Shown here: piece by piece, positions 9,019 to 18,169 of the stretch
Numbering within the stretch: position 1 is the stretch's first letter
Layout: the number at the start of each line of letters is the position of its first letter
Assembly (NCBI GenBank): GCA_964527775.1
Contig: CAZGQS010000001.1
Coordinates: 124,001-188,000, forward strand
DNA length: 64,000 bases
Reading direction: 5' to 3'
From: VMCP01 sp964527775
Lineage (GTDB): Bacteria; Bacteroidota; Bacteroidia; NS11-12g; UBA955
Translations under genes and position numbers: made by a program
The notes under the pieces: generated by a model
Database searches by the model: none
Seen by the model: only the letters and a program-made list of their open reading frames with translations
What the model was told of the DNA's origin: nothing

Positions 9019-9026
9019 CAAAGTTA
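9019..9026 (-). promoter_or_regulatory. -7 box TAACTTTG, 4 nt before the lipoprotein ATG
   Basis: Minus-strand TAACTTTG matches TAnnTTTG exactly and ends 4 nt before the start codon (9012-9014). Transcription would begin at or within a base or two of the ATG, implying a leaderless mRNA. A matching -33 element is not obvious. Confidence 0.45.
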
Positions 9027-9056
9027 CGATTAACGGAGATGAATAAAAAGTATGGC

Positions 9057-10040
9057 TTAAACGGTTTGATACCTTCGTTTGACTTTTTCGCAAATCCATT
9101 CACTGAGATCGGAGACCAACTGCAAGTTGTGTAAATGGGTGAGGGGAGTCAATCGTTTATCTATATTTTCAATAAAGTTGCGCAGTTCCATTCGTTTAGA
9201 ATGATAGGGCATGATGGGTCTATCAAGAGTAATAAATTCAGCTTCTGAAGGAATTTCATTTTCACTCCAAACTGAATCATTCACCCCATAATCTAACTTC
9301 AATTGATCTAAGTTGTTGTTATATCTTGATTCAGATAATTGATTTTCTGCAAAATTGATATCAAACAACTTGTCTTGCTGATATACTTTTAATAGATGTT
9401 TGCCTTCATCGATGGCTCTTCCCATAGAAATTTGACAAATTGAATCATTGTCAAATTCAATATGTATATTCAGTAAGTCGGTTTGTTCCCCAAATAAGAA
9501 CATAGGCCTTGCATTTACGCTCCTTACGCCACAATTCATCAATCTTAGAATGATGTCTAAATCTTCTGAAAGATTCTTAAAAATCCAAGATTCAAACTGA
9601 CCTTTTACAGGGGCTTTACTGAATTTTTCTAATTTAATGAAGCGGGGCTTTTTAATGAATTGTTGAGCGGTGGTAAAAATAGGTCTTCCGTAAAGGGTAT
9701 TTCCAAATTGTAACACCGTTTGACTTTCATTTCTGAGTTTTTCTAGGGTATTGATTTCGTGGGTGGACCAGTGTCTGAAACCGTCAACGAAAATGTGCTT
9801 TCCGTAGCGAATCATTTGGCTTAGAACATCAATATCAACACTATCTACTTGATTTCCAACAATGAAAAGATCGCCTTTGTCAATGATTTCCAACAACTGA
9901 ATCAAGTCACCCATAAGGTTGTAATTGTTGGAATCGTCAGGATCAAGATACCCTTGTATTTGAATACCGTCAATAGAATTTAATTCTTGGAGGTATTCTT
10001 CAATGGCTTTACTTGAACCTAAAATGATGCTTCGTTTCAT
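9057..10040 (-). CDS. Gfo/Idh/MocA-like oxidoreductase (divergent)
   Basis: 327 residues starting at the ATG at 10038-10040; an extra TTG one codon upstream is not needed. The N-terminal third is a Rossmann-type alpha/beta unit (RSIILGSSKAIEEYLQEL, then GYLDPDD at the end of the second strand). A segment with GKHIFVDGF follows, like the GKHVxxEKP motif of Gfo/Idh/MocA enzymes but with the usual Lys replaced. The C-terminal beta domain (HIEFDNDSICQISMGRAIDEGKHLLKVY) resembles the family's substrate domain. The NAD motif is degenerate and the catalytic EKP lysine is missing, so it may be non-catalytic or use a different chemistry. It sits upstream of the lipoprotein and priming sugar transferase on the same strand, which hints at sugar metabolism. 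Confidence 0.6.
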   Translation of the reverse strand: MKRSIILGSSKAIEEYLQELNSIDGIQIQGYLDPDDSNNYNLMGDLIQLLEIIDKGDLFIVGNQVDSVDIDVLSQMIRYGKHIFVDGFRHWSTHEINTLEKLRNESQTVLQFGNTLYGRPIFTTAQQFIKKPRFIKLEKFSKAPVKGQFESWIFKNLSEDLDIILRLMNCGVRSVNARPMFLFGEQTDLLNIHIEFDNDSICQISMGRAIDEGKHLLKVYQQDKLFDINFAENQLSESRYNNNLDQLKLDYGVNDSVWSENEIPSEAEFITLDRPIMPYHSKRMELRNFIENIDKRLTPLTHLHNLQLVSDLSEWICEKVKRRYQTV

Positions 10041-10080
10041 CAAGTTTTAAAATTGTTTTCGTCATGCAAAAATTGAGGTT

Positions 10081-10088
10081 TAACTTTG
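10081..10088 (+). promoter_or_regulatory. -7 box TAACTTTG for pcm
   Basis: Exact TAnnTTTG, 43 nt upstream of the chosen pcm ATG. A TTTT about 21 nt further upstream could be a degenerate -33 element. Confidence 0.45.
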
Positions 10089-10131
10089 TGTTCCCAAATT
10101 GCGTTTCACACAATCATTACAGGCGTACAAT

Positions 10132-10782
10132 ATGTTAGACCTCCCAGTACATAAAGGAAGAAGATTAAAGCTAATCAGCGAGTTGGAGCATAAAGGCATC
10201 CAAAACAAAGCCGTACTCGAGGCCATGAAGCGCGTACCTAGACATTGGTACTTCCCAAAAGACTTCGAAAATCTGGCTTACAGAGATGCTGCATTTCCTA
10301 TTGGGCACGATCAAACCATATCTCAACCGTACACTGTAGCTTTTCAAACACAGCTCATAGATGTAGAAGTTGATAGTAAAGTATTAGAAATTGGAACCGG
10401 TTCAGGTTATCAAGCTGCAGTTCTAGCAGAACTCGGAGTTCAGCTTTACTCCATTGAATACGTAAAGCCATTATTACAGGAAGCCGCTAGATTATTGGTT
10501 TCATACAGAGACAAAATCAAACTCATTCACGGAGATGGCAGTAAGGGTTACTCAAAATATGCTCCATATGATGCCATCATTGTAACTGCCGGTGCTCCAA
10601 CAATTCCTCAAGAATTAATGAAGCAATTGAAAATAGGAGGTAGGTTGGTTATACCTGTGGGAACTGAAAGAAATAGTCAGGAAATGTTTCGCATAACCCG
10701 AAATTCCGAAACTCATTTTAAACGTGAAAAGTTTGGAGACTTTAAGTTTGTTCCTCTGGTCGGGGAAGATGGCTGGCTTTAA
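10132..10782 (+). CDS. pcm: Protein-L-isoaspartate O-methyltransferase
   Basis: Repairs L-isoaspartyl residues in damaged proteins using S-adenosylmethionine. The ATG at 10132 is chosen (216 residues) because similarity begins there; the frame is open to a TTG at 10099, which lies only 10 nt after the -7 box. Motifs: QTISQPYTVA at 61-70 (substrate-binding signature of the family), VLEIGTGSGYQAAVLAEL (SAM motif I, GTGSG at 88-92), and YDAIIVTAGAP (post-motif). The C-terminal GGRLVIPVG is also typical. It is transcribed divergently from the Gfo/Idh-like gene and converges on pepP with 6 nt between stops. Confidence 0.95.
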   Translation: MLDLPVHKGRRLKLISELEHKGIQNKAVLEAMKRVPRHWYFPKDFENLAYRDAAFPIGHDQTISQPYTVAFQTQLIDVEVDSKVLEIGTGSGYQAAVLAELGVQLYSIEYVKPLLQEAARLLVSYRDKIKLIHGDGSKGYSKYAPYDAIIVTAGAPTIPQELMKQLKIGGRLVIPVGTERNSQEMFRITRNSETHFKREKFGDFKFVPLVGEDGWL

Positions 10783-10788
10783 ATTTCT

Positions 10789-12066
10789 TTAGTGCATGGC
10801 AGCTTCAATTTCTTCCACTTCAATGGGGAAATTAGCCATCAAATCAATCACATTGCCCGTATTTACAATAACATCATTTTCAATTCGCACTCCAATTCCT
10901 TCCTCGGGGATGTAAATACCGGGTTCAATGGTCAGCACCGATCCTTCCGCAATAGGTTCATATCGATGCATTACATCGTGAACATCCAGTCCCAAATGAT
11001 GCGAAGTGCCGTGCATGAAATATTTCATGAAGGCTCTTGGGTTATCTTTGATTTCTTGGGATGTAAACAGCCCCAATTCTACTAATTTCTCGTTGGTGAA
11101 CTTGCAAACTTCTGCGTGATATTCTGGCAATGGAACTCCAGGCTTTATGATGGAATGAGCGAATTTATGTACATCCAATACCGCATTATAAACCTGTTTC
11201 TGTCTTGGAGTGAAACTGCCATTGGCGGGCACACAACGAGTTAAATCGCCATTGTAATTGCCGTATTCAGCACCAAAATCCAACAACAACAAATCACCGT
11301 CTTTTACCTGTTTATTGTTCTCAATGTAATGTAAGACGCATGCTGAACTTCCTGAAGCGATGATGGGATCAAAAGCAAATCCACGACTTCTGTTTCTCAC
11401 AAATTCATGCACCAATTCAGCTTCAATTTCGTATTCCCAAACCCCAGGTTTGATGAATTTTAGAACCCTCATCAATCCTTTACGGGTAATTTCAACGGCT
11501 TCTTTCAGCATTTCAATTTCTTCAGGTTCTTTTTGCATTCGCAATCTAGCCATGATAGGCGCACTGCGGAAAAAATGATGTGCTGGATATTTTGATTTTA
11601 GTTGATGCGTTAGTGTCACATTTGAATACGCCACGTCTGATAGAAATCTATCGTTTTCATTCAAATTGACATAAATATTTTCTGCCATCAAAATAACCGA
11701 ATGAATGGTTTTCCAAAACTCATGAAACCAAAAAACAGAACTAATTCCAGACTTTTCTAAAACTTGTTCAGGATTTAAGCGCGCGCCATCCCAAACGGCT
11801 ATTTGTTCGTTGGTTTCTTTGACAAAAATGGCCTCTCTAAACATATGATTTGGACAATCTGGAAACAAAACCAAGATGGTATCTTCTTGATCAACTCCAG
11901 TCAAATAATACAAATCTGATTGTTGCCTAAAACTGAAAAAAGCATCTCCATTTCGAGGCATTTCGGCATTCGAATGAAAAATTGCAATGGAACCTGGCTT
12001 CATATTCGAAGACAACTTTTGCCTATTTTTAATGAACAAGTCTTTCGAAGGAGATTGGTATTTCAT
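10789..12066 (-). CDS. pepP: Xaa-Pro aminopeptidase (aminopeptidase P, M24B)
   Basis: Cleaves the N-terminal residue from peptides with proline in position two. The frame is open to 12282, but the ATG at 12064-12066 begins the AMP_N domain (KDLFIKNRQKLSSNMKPGSIAIFHS) and gives 425 residues, the normal length. The catalytic pita-bread domain carries all five metal ligands in order: Asp in LLLLDFGAE, Asp in NGDLTRCVP, His in GTSHHLGLDVHD, Glu in TIEPGIYIP and Glu in GVRIENDV. The upstream 216 nt of open frame overlap the promoter of the divergent T9SS gene. A -7 box, TAAATTTG (12087-12094, minus), lies 20 nt before the start. Confidence 0.93.
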   Translation of the reverse strand: MKYQSPSKDLFIKNRQKLSSNMKPGSIAIFHSNAEMPRNGDAFFSFRQQSDLYYLTGVDQEDTILVLFPDCPNHMFREAIFVKETNEQIAVWDGARLNPEQVLEKSGISSVFWFHEFWKTIHSVILMAENIYVNLNENDRFLSDVAYSNVTLTHQLKSKYPAHHFFRSAPIMARLRMQKEPEEIEMLKEAVEITRKGLMRVLKFIKPGVWEYEIEAELVHEFVRNRSRGFAFDPIIASGSSACVLHYIENNKQVKDGDLLLLDFGAEYGNYNGDLTRCVPANGSFTPRQKQVYNAVLDVHKFAHSIIKPGVPLPEYHAEVCKFTNEKLVELGLFTSQEIKDNPRAFMKYFMHGTSHHLGLDVHDVMHRYEPIAEGSVLTIEPGIYIPEEGIGVRIENDVIVNTGNVIDLMANFPIEVEEIEAAMH

Positions 12067-12086
12067 TTTATTGTCAATTTGTAGGG

Positions 12087-12094
12087 CAAATTTA
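12087..12094 (-). promoter_or_regulatory. -7 box TAAATTTG for pepP
   Basis: Exact minus-strand TAnnTTTG, 20 nt before the pepP ATG. Its -33 region is weak. Confidence 0.4.
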
Positions 12095-12123
12095 TCATTA
12101 AGTTCCAACGAATCTGAATATGC

Positions 12124-12156
12124 TTTGGAAAAAATGATGAAAAAAATGTACTTTTG
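12124..12156 (+). promoter_or_regulatory. Bacteroidota sigma-A promoter (TTTG-N21-TACTTTTG) for the T9SS protein gene
   Basis: TTTG at 12124-12127 and TACTTTTG at 12149-12156 are separated by 21 nt. Both fit the phylum consensus. The predicted transcription start is near 12161, about 48 nt before the ATG at 12209. It lies back to back with the pepP promoter. Confidence 0.7.
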
Positions 12157-12208
12157 GGGCAACGCGAAATTTATAATTCGTGTCAAAGAAGCAATCATCA
12201 AAATCAAT

Positions 12209-15200
12209 ATGAGAAGATTTTTACCCTTTTTATTCGCCATCCTATTTTTCATAGGGCCAAAAACATCAAATGCAACCCACATGATGGGAGCAGATATGAG
12301 TTACAGATGTTTGGGTAACGGCAAGTACAAAATCACCTTTAAAATTTATCGCGACTGTCGTGGTATTTCGTTCAGTGGACCTGCATTCGGTGCTTTCGCT
12401 GGACTCAACGGCGGTAACGGTTGCGGAAGCGTTTCTTTAGGTGGGGTTACCCGAACAGGAATTAGAGACGTAACAACCCGTTGTTCTTCAGCTACCAGTC
12501 CTTGTAGTCCTTCAAATACATACGGAACAGGTAAAGGCGTAGAGGAACATACCTTTGAAGTTACTATTGACTTTGGTTCATCGCCATTAAGTCAATTTGT
12601 AAATAAAAGCTCATGTTGCGAGGTGACTTTTTACACTGGTCAGTGTTGTAGAAATGGTGCGATCACCACGGGTGCATCGAATCAAGACTTCTACACTACT
12701 TGTATGATCAACATTTGTAACATCAAGAAAACCACAAATAAATGTAACAGTAGCCCTCAGCTTTCTAATGAGCCTGTAGGTTTCTTATGCTGTAATACAC
12801 CTTGGTACTACAATAACGGTGCGATTGATACGGTTGATTTTGACTCTATTTCTTATAACCTAGTAAAAGGTTTACGCGGTTTACCAAATAACGCAGTACC
12901 TTATTCTTCTCCTTTTACAGATCAATACCCCATTACTCCATTTTGTATTCCACCAACAACCATTAAATGCGATCCTAGACCCAATTTGGTTCCCCCACGT
13001 GGATTCTACTTTGATACTACCAACGGTGATATCATCGTAACACCTACTAAGTGTGATGAAGTTCCAATCTTGGTTATTCAGCAAACCGAGTGGCGGCAAG
13101 ATAGTGCTACTGGTAAATGGATAGTTGTGGGAAGAACACGTCGTGATATGCAGATGTGGGTACTTGATGAGTGTGGTTACAATAAACCACCCATTATTAA
13201 TGGGCCTTTCTCTTGGAACATCTGTGAAGGAGATAAGATTTGTAAGAAAATTAAAATTACAGATGAAACCTTTACACCAAATCAAAAGACCCCTGATACT
13301 GTACTTGCAAAATGGAACGGTGGTATCCCAGGAGGTACTTTCACTGTGGTAGATCCAACCAAACGTGAAAAAGAATATGAATTTTGTTGGCAAACCAAAC
13401 GTGGCGACGCGTCTGAAGTATCTTATTCATTTACAGTAAATGCAACAGACCAGCACTGTACACCTCCTATGAACTCTATCCGAAGCTTCAAGGTTAAAGT
13501 AAATCCTCGCGCTGAAGCAGTTAGAAAATACGATACACTGAAATGCGGTAGGTTTGCCTTTACCTCGGTCTTACCCGCTAATTTCAAGAGTAAGGCAACT
13601 TATTTATGGAGTGTCAGAGACTCTAGCGGTAGAGAATTGAAATACAGCACAAAGATGTCTGACTCCATGAATTACTATTGGGGTGGAAAATACATCTTCG
13701 TTCATACCATCAACAATTCGTTCAATTGCCCAACAGTTTATGCTGACACTGTTGAATTCCCAGCGCCCCCTAAAGCAGTTTTAGCTACAGCAGATACTTT
13801 CGCGTGTTTGAATACAAACATGACTTTGAAACCAAACATCTTACATGCCAAATCTCCCTACAAATATTACTGGACACGTTGGAAGATGACCCCAGATAGC
13901 ACTAAAACTTCATATACCATGACCAATGAGCTTCACGTTAATGGTGATACGTTGGAAACAATGAAGGTGAATAAGGTAGTTTCTGACTCAATCATTCGTG
14001 TAAGAATTACTGACGGCGATGGTTGCAGATTCTGGGATACCGCGGTGATCTGGTTAAAACCTTTACCCAAAGTAGATCTAGGTAAAGATCAAAGAATATG
14101 TACTTATGAGATTGCCACGTTTGACGCTCAAAACAACGATACATTAGATTACTTCTGGAGTTCCGGTGATACTACACAAATCGTTTACAAAAATGTAGCA
14201 GGTCAATACACCGTAAAACTGGTGGATAGAACTTTCAAGTGCGAAAGAACAGATACCATCAATCTATATGTAAATGATACTGTGGTCGCCATTGCTGGAG
14301 CTGATCAGATAATTTGTCATCAGAAATCTGCCACATTACAAGGTCAACACAAGCCTTACAATCAAACAGCCATCTACCAATGGAAGAATTTGACTCAGAA
14401 TACAACTCTAGGTGCAAATTTTGAATATGTTGTTTCTCCAAAGAATACCAATCCCAATGGTGGATCTGCCCAGAACTTCAACTATCAATTCTATTCTAAA
14501 GTGACTCAATCAGGTCATACATGCGAAGATTATGATACCATGACGGTAAAAGTCAATACTCTACCAATTGTAACTTGGACAAAGAAGCCTTTGCCTCCTC
14601 AATGTTATGACTATGGAGATATTGAACTAAACAGCTTCTTAAACGTTGGTAAAACTAATGGTGTGAGAATGTGGTCTGGTACCTTGCAAAAGAAAGATCA
14701 ATACGTTGATAGTGTAACTGCTACTCGTCATTTGTTCAAAACAACCTTGTTAGACAATTCAAAACTTCAAAATGGACAAAATTATCAAGCTAAAGTTTAT
14801 GGATGGTTCAAAGACACTAACGGTTGTGTAAATTATGATTCAGCTATCCAAAGAATCAACGGAAACCCAATACTTCAATTAACTCCAAAGATCTATTGCC
14901 AAGACCTTGGTGAGACTTCTATGGATAATAACGTGATACGTCCTAAAACCAAAGCAGGTATCAAATGGACATGGGAAGTAAAAACAGTTCCATCTGGTGT
15001 TGATGCAAATAATGTGCTGTATAATAACAATCCCTTTGGTACACCCGATTTCAGATTTAGATTTGGAGATCCAACGGAAGACTTCTACATGGGTAGGTAC
15101 CATTACAGTCTGTGTATTGAAGACGTAATCACTGGTTGTAGAAGTTGCGATACAGTATCAAATGTTATTATTCCTGAGCCTACAGTGAAAGTGTTAACTC

Positions 15201-16843
15201 CAGATCCTGTATGTGTAAACTGGGATACCATTAACTTAAATGACTATGTGACTGTAAATGGTAATCCTGGAGCACCTGGCGATGGTGGGGTTTATCAAAT
15301 TACGGAAGTTGATTACAGCAAATCAGACCCAAGAGTTGGAAAAGCATTGCCTAAAGGTCATTTGTTCCCACCAAGCTTTGGACCCGGAACATATAAAATC
15401 CTTTATAGCAATGATGGAACAGGCTGTATGAAAAGAGATTCGTTCTACATGTATGTAAATGATACTCCTGATGCAGTACTTCTTAACCCATTAACATTGT
15501 GTAGCAATAGTTCACCATTAGAATTGAATACTCGTATAGATATGAGTAAGACCAAGCCAACTTCGGGTATTGCTACTTGGGAAGGCGTTAATTTGAATGG
15601 TTCTAAGTTTAACCCAGTTACAACTTACACTGCTGCAATTGAAGGACCATATGCCCTTAAACTTGCATACAGAGATAACAACGGTTGCGCTGATACTGAA
15701 ATTTATTACGTCTCTGTTCGTACTCAACCCGAGATAGAAATTACAACAGTGAATCCATATCCTCAGTGCGAAAATTCACCTTTCCCTGTTCAAAGTGTAA
15801 GTAAGTGGAGTAACAATAACGTAAATTGGCAGGTGGTTAAAGGATCTGATGGATCTGTAGATAATGCCTCTTCAGAAAACATTGTTTATACACATGGTGC
15901 AAATGATGCTGCAAACAAACAAGCGTTCTTGAAAGTTTCCACTGTTCCTTTCACGAATGATGTGTGTCCGTCAGTGTCTGATTCAATTCTTATTGTAATC
16001 CATCCATATCCAGTTCTTGAGCCACTTTCTAAGTTTGATGGTTGTGTACCTTTATCAACTGACTGGTTTGTCACTGAATCTAAGGGTATTCCCCAAAATC
16101 AATTGAGTTATGTTTGGACATTTGGAAATGGAGATACATCCTATGTTTCTAATCCATCTGGGGTGTTATATCCAACTCAAGGTAGATACAATGTAAAGGT
16201 TACTGTTACCAACAATACTCCGGACGGTGGACAATGCGCTACAACAATAGATGGCCCAGACCATGTTGAAGCATATCCATTGCCAGATGCATACTTTGAA
16301 ACAGATCCTTCATATTCTACAACGGTGGCATTACCTAAGTTCACCATGTTGAATAAGAGTACAATTCAAGCTGTTCCATTTAACCCAACTATGAGTTATG
16401 TTTGGAATTTTGGAACAGGTAAATCTACAGATACAGCAATGAGTGAAGGACCAAGATTTGCTTATTCTCGTGATACTGGTATTTACAGAATTCTATTGAC
16501 GGTTACTTCCAACCATGGATGTGTTGATACCTTCTCGAGAGCTGTACATATTGGACCTGACATTATAGTCTTCATTCCAGACGTGTTTACTCCAAACAGT
16601 GAAGGTCCTAATAAGAATGAAACATTTAACCCTGTAGCTACAAACTTCAAAACCTTTAATATGTTGATTTTCAACCGTTGGGGAGAGAAGTTATACGAAA
16701 CCAATAATCCACTCAACGGATGGGATGGTAGAGATGCTCAAGGTGTAGATTGTCAACAAGGTGTTTATGTTTATCATGTTGTTGTAACTTCATTTGAAGA
16801 CGAAGAATATGTCTTTGATGGTACCATTACCTTATTGCGATAA
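12209..16843 (+). CDS. Very large secreted protein with PKD domains and type IX (gliding-motility) C-terminal domain
   Basis: The 1544 residues start at the ATG at 12209, which opens a signal peptide (MRRFLPFLFAILFFIG, cut near SNA). The frame is open back to 11987, but that stretch overlaps the promoter and pepP. The mature N-terminus THMMGADMSYRCLGNGKY is the start seen in many large Bacteroidota surface proteins. The central 1200 residues are Ig/PKD-like repeats with regularly spaced cysteine pairs (DTFACLNTN, DQRICTYE, DQIICHQK). Two clear PKD domains lie near 1290-1340 and 1395-1450 (YVWTFGNGDT, YVWNFGTGKS). The last 90 residues (PDVFTPN..FNRWGEKLYE..WDGRDAQG..GVYVYHV) are the gliding-motility-associated C-terminal domain, the sorting signal for the type IX system. 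Likely an adhesin or matrix protein. Confidence 0.92.
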   Translation: MRRFLPFLFAILFFIGPKTSNATHMMGADMSYRCLGNGKYKITFKIYRDCRGISFSGPAFGAFAGLNGGNGCGSVSLGGVTRTGIRDVTTRCSSATSPCSPSNTYGTGKGVEEHTFEVTIDFGSSPLSQFVNKSSCCEVTFYTGQCCRNGAITTGASNQDFYTTCMINICNIKKTTNKCNSSPQLSNEPVGFLCCNTPWYYNNGAIDTVDFDSISYNLVKGLRGLPNNAVPYSSPFTDQYPITPFCIPPTTIKCDPRPNLVPPRGFYFDTTNGDIIVTPTKCDEVPILVIQQTEWRQDSATGKWIVVGRTRRDMQMWVLDECGYNKPPIINGPFSWNICEGDKICKKIKITDETFTPNQKTPDTVLAKWNGGIPGGTFTVVDPTKREKEYEFCWQTKRGDASEVSYSFTVNATDQHCTPPMNSIRSFKVKVNPRAEAVRKYDTLKCGRFAFTSVLPANFKSKATYLWSVRDSSGRELKYSTKMSDSMNYYWGGKYIFVHTINNSFNCPTVYADTVEFPAPPKAVLATADTFACLNTNMTLKPNILHAKSPYKYYWTRWKMTPDSTKTSYTMTNELHVNGDTLETMKVNKVVSDSIIRVRITDGDGCRFWDTAVIWLKPLPKVDLGKDQRICTYEIATFDAQNNDTLDYFWSSGDTTQIVYKNVAGQYTVKLVDRTFKCERTDTINLYVNDTVVAIAGADQIICHQKSATLQGQHKPYNQTAIYQWKNLTQNTTLGANFEYVVSPKNTNPNGGSAQNFNYQFYSKVTQSGHTCEDYDTMTVKVNTLPIVTWTKKPLPPQCYDYGDIELNSFLNVGKTNGVRMWSGTLQKKDQYVDSVTATRHLFKTTLLDNSKLQNGQNYQAKVYGWFKDTNGCVNYDSAIQRINGNPILQLTPKIYCQDLGETSMDNNVIRPKTKAGIKWTWEVKTVPSGVDANNVLYNNNPFGTPDFRFRFGDPTEDFYMGRYHYSLCIEDVITGCRSCDTVSNVIIPEPTVKVLTPDPVCVNWDTINLNDYVTVNGNPGAPGDGGVYQITEVDYSKSDPRVGKALPKGHLFPPSFGPGTYKILYSNDGTGCMKRDSFYMYVNDTPDAVLLNPLTLCSNSSPLELNTRIDMSKTKPTSGIATWEGVNLNGSKFNPVTTYTAAIEGPYALKLAYRDNNGCADTEIYYVSVRTQPEIEITTVNPYPQCENSPFPVQSVSKWSNNNVNWQVVKGSDGSVDNASSENIVYTHGANDAANKQAFLKVSTVPFTNDVCPSVSDSILIVIHPYPVLEPLSKFDGCVPLSTDWFVTESKGIPQNQLSYVWTFGNGDTSYVSNPSGVLYPTQGRYNVKVTVTNNTPDGGQCATTIDGPDHVEAYPLPDAYFETDPSYSTTVALPKFTMLNKSTIQAVPFNPTMSYVWNFGTGKSTDTAMSEGPRFAYSRDTGIYRILLTVTSNHGCVDTFSRAVHIGPDIIVFIPDVFTPNSEGPNKNETFNPVATNFKTFNMLIFNRWGEKLYETNNPLNGWDGRDAQGVDCQQGVYVYHVVVTSFEDEEYVFDGTITLLR

Positions 16844-16865
16844 GATACATACCAAGAATAAAAGA

Positions 16866-16894
16866 AAAGCCACCTCAAAAAGGTGGTTTTTTTT
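16866..16894 (+). terminator. Intrinsic terminator (CCACCT/AGGTGG + T8)
   Basis: Stem 16870-16875 pairs with 16881-16886 around a 5-nt loop and is followed by eight T. The mirrored strand also has an A-rich to T-rich tail, so it can stop both the T9SS gene and the convergent folC operon. Confidence 0.88.
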
Positions 16895-16915
16895 ATAAAT
16901 CAAAAATCAATATAA

Positions 16916-18160
16916 TTAGAAATATCTTAAAGCATCTGCTACCGTAAATGTGCTTCCACCAATGAAGATGATAGAATCATTGTTTTGAGCTAATAACGTT
17001 GCCTTCTCTAAAGCGTCAAGCATGTTCTGACATTCAATGGCTTTCAATCCTAATTTATTGAATTCTTGAGTCATCAAAGTAGAATTGTAACCACGCTGGA
17101 CTTGAGGTTTTACAACTAAATATGTTGAATCTATTGGCAAAAGGGATAATATCTTTTCACGATCTTTATCTTTTACCATGCCCCAAATGAAAATGATGTC
17201 TTGAGTTTTCTTAAGTGTAATTAACTGATCAACAATGAACCTAACACCATCTTCATTGTGCCCAGTATCACAAATAATTGTTGGATTTTGTTGGATGATT
17301 TCCCATCGTCCGCGTAAACCACTCAATTTCACAATATTTGAAATACCCAGTTGAATAAGAGATTCATCAAGAACCACTCCCATAGTTTTCAGTACTTCAA
17401 CGGCGGTGAATATTGTTGATATATTTAATTGCTGATATTTCCCTTTTAACTCAAAATTCTGGTACCAATCAGATGGAGCATCTATACTTAATAAGGCATC
17501 ACTCCCAGAAGATTCAGCTTGGTTTAATATAACATTCAGCGCTTGACTGGGAATATCTCGCTGAATAACGGTGGGAGAGGTGCCTTTAATGATTCCAGCT
17601 TTCTCAAATGCTATTTGCTCTAACTGTTCTCCCAACAAATCCATATGATCGAATCCAATGGAAGTAATCACTTTCAAATCGCCTTCAATCACATTGGTAG
17701 AATCCAACCGTCCGCCCAAACCAACTTCAATGATGCCCCAGTCAATTTGTTGTTGTTTGAAATATTGAAAGGCCATAGCCACCGTAATTTCAAAAAACGA
17801 CGGTTTAATATCTAAAACCAACTGCCTTACAGATTCAACAAAATCTATGACAAACTCTTCCGAAATACATTCCCCGTTGATTCTAATTCTTTCTCTAAAG
17901 TCAATTAAATGAGGAGAGGTATATAATCCGGTTTTATATCCGTTAGAGGTTAAAATAGCCGCTAAACTACTTGAAACAGAGCCTTTACCATTGGTGCCTG
18001 CTACATGTATCCATTTGGTAGGTACATTTAAATGAGGATTACCTAAAGCATCTAGTAATAAAACTGTATTCGTAATATCTGTTTTATAAGCAGATTTGCC
18101 TTCGTTTTGAAACATAGGCAATTGGCTAAACAAGAAGTCAAGCGATTCTTGATAGTTCAC
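16916..18160 (-). CDS. folC: Dihydrofolate synthase / folylpolyglutamate synthase
   Basis: Adds glutamate to dihydropteroate and to folates; a Mur-ligase-family enzyme. 414 residues; the start is GTG (18158-18160). The P-loop AGTNGKGS is at 54-61, the family signature YTSPHLIDFRERIRI at about 80-94, and GLGGRLDSTN and TSIGFDHMDLLG follow (the Mur-ligase middle domain, with the carbamate/metal region). The C-terminal domain contains CDTGHNEDG. It is the last gene of a minus-strand run: barrel protein, HU/SPOR protein, TonB-like protein, folC, with gaps of about 9-18 nt, so it is probably co-transcribed with envelope genes. Confidence 0.95.
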   Translation of the reverse strand: MNYQESLDFLFSQLPMFQNEGKSAYKTDITNTVLLLDALGNPHLNVPTKWIHVAGTNGKGSVSSSLAAILTSNGYKTGLYTSPHLIDFRERIRINGECISEEFVIDFVESVRQLVLDIKPSFFEITVAMAFQYFKQQQIDWGIIEVGLGGRLDSTNVIEGDLKVITSIGFDHMDLLGEQLEQIAFEKAGIIKGTSPTVIQRDIPSQALNVILNQAESSGSDALLSIDAPSDWYQNFELKGKYQQLNISTIFTAVEVLKTMGVVLDESLIQLGISNIVKLSGLRGRWEIIQQNPTIICDTGHNEDGVRFIVDQLITLKKTQDIIFIWGMVKDKDREKILSLLPIDSTYLVVKPQVQRGYNSTLMTQEFNKLGLKAIECQNMLDALEKATLLAQNNDSIIFIGGSTFTVADALRYF

Positions 18161-18169
18161 GGAACTAAA

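Noticed and set aside
10099..10131. TTG-started extension of pcm
   Set aside because: It starts 10 nt after the -7 box and lacks homology; the ATG at 10132 gives the standard N-terminus.
11987..12208. N-terminal extension of the T9SS protein
   Set aside because: It overlaps pepP and both promoters, and would bury the signal peptide.
12881..13393. 170-residue minus-strand ORF inside the T9SS gene
   Set aside because: Shadow frame: composition is random and it lies wholly within a well-supported coding region on the other strand.
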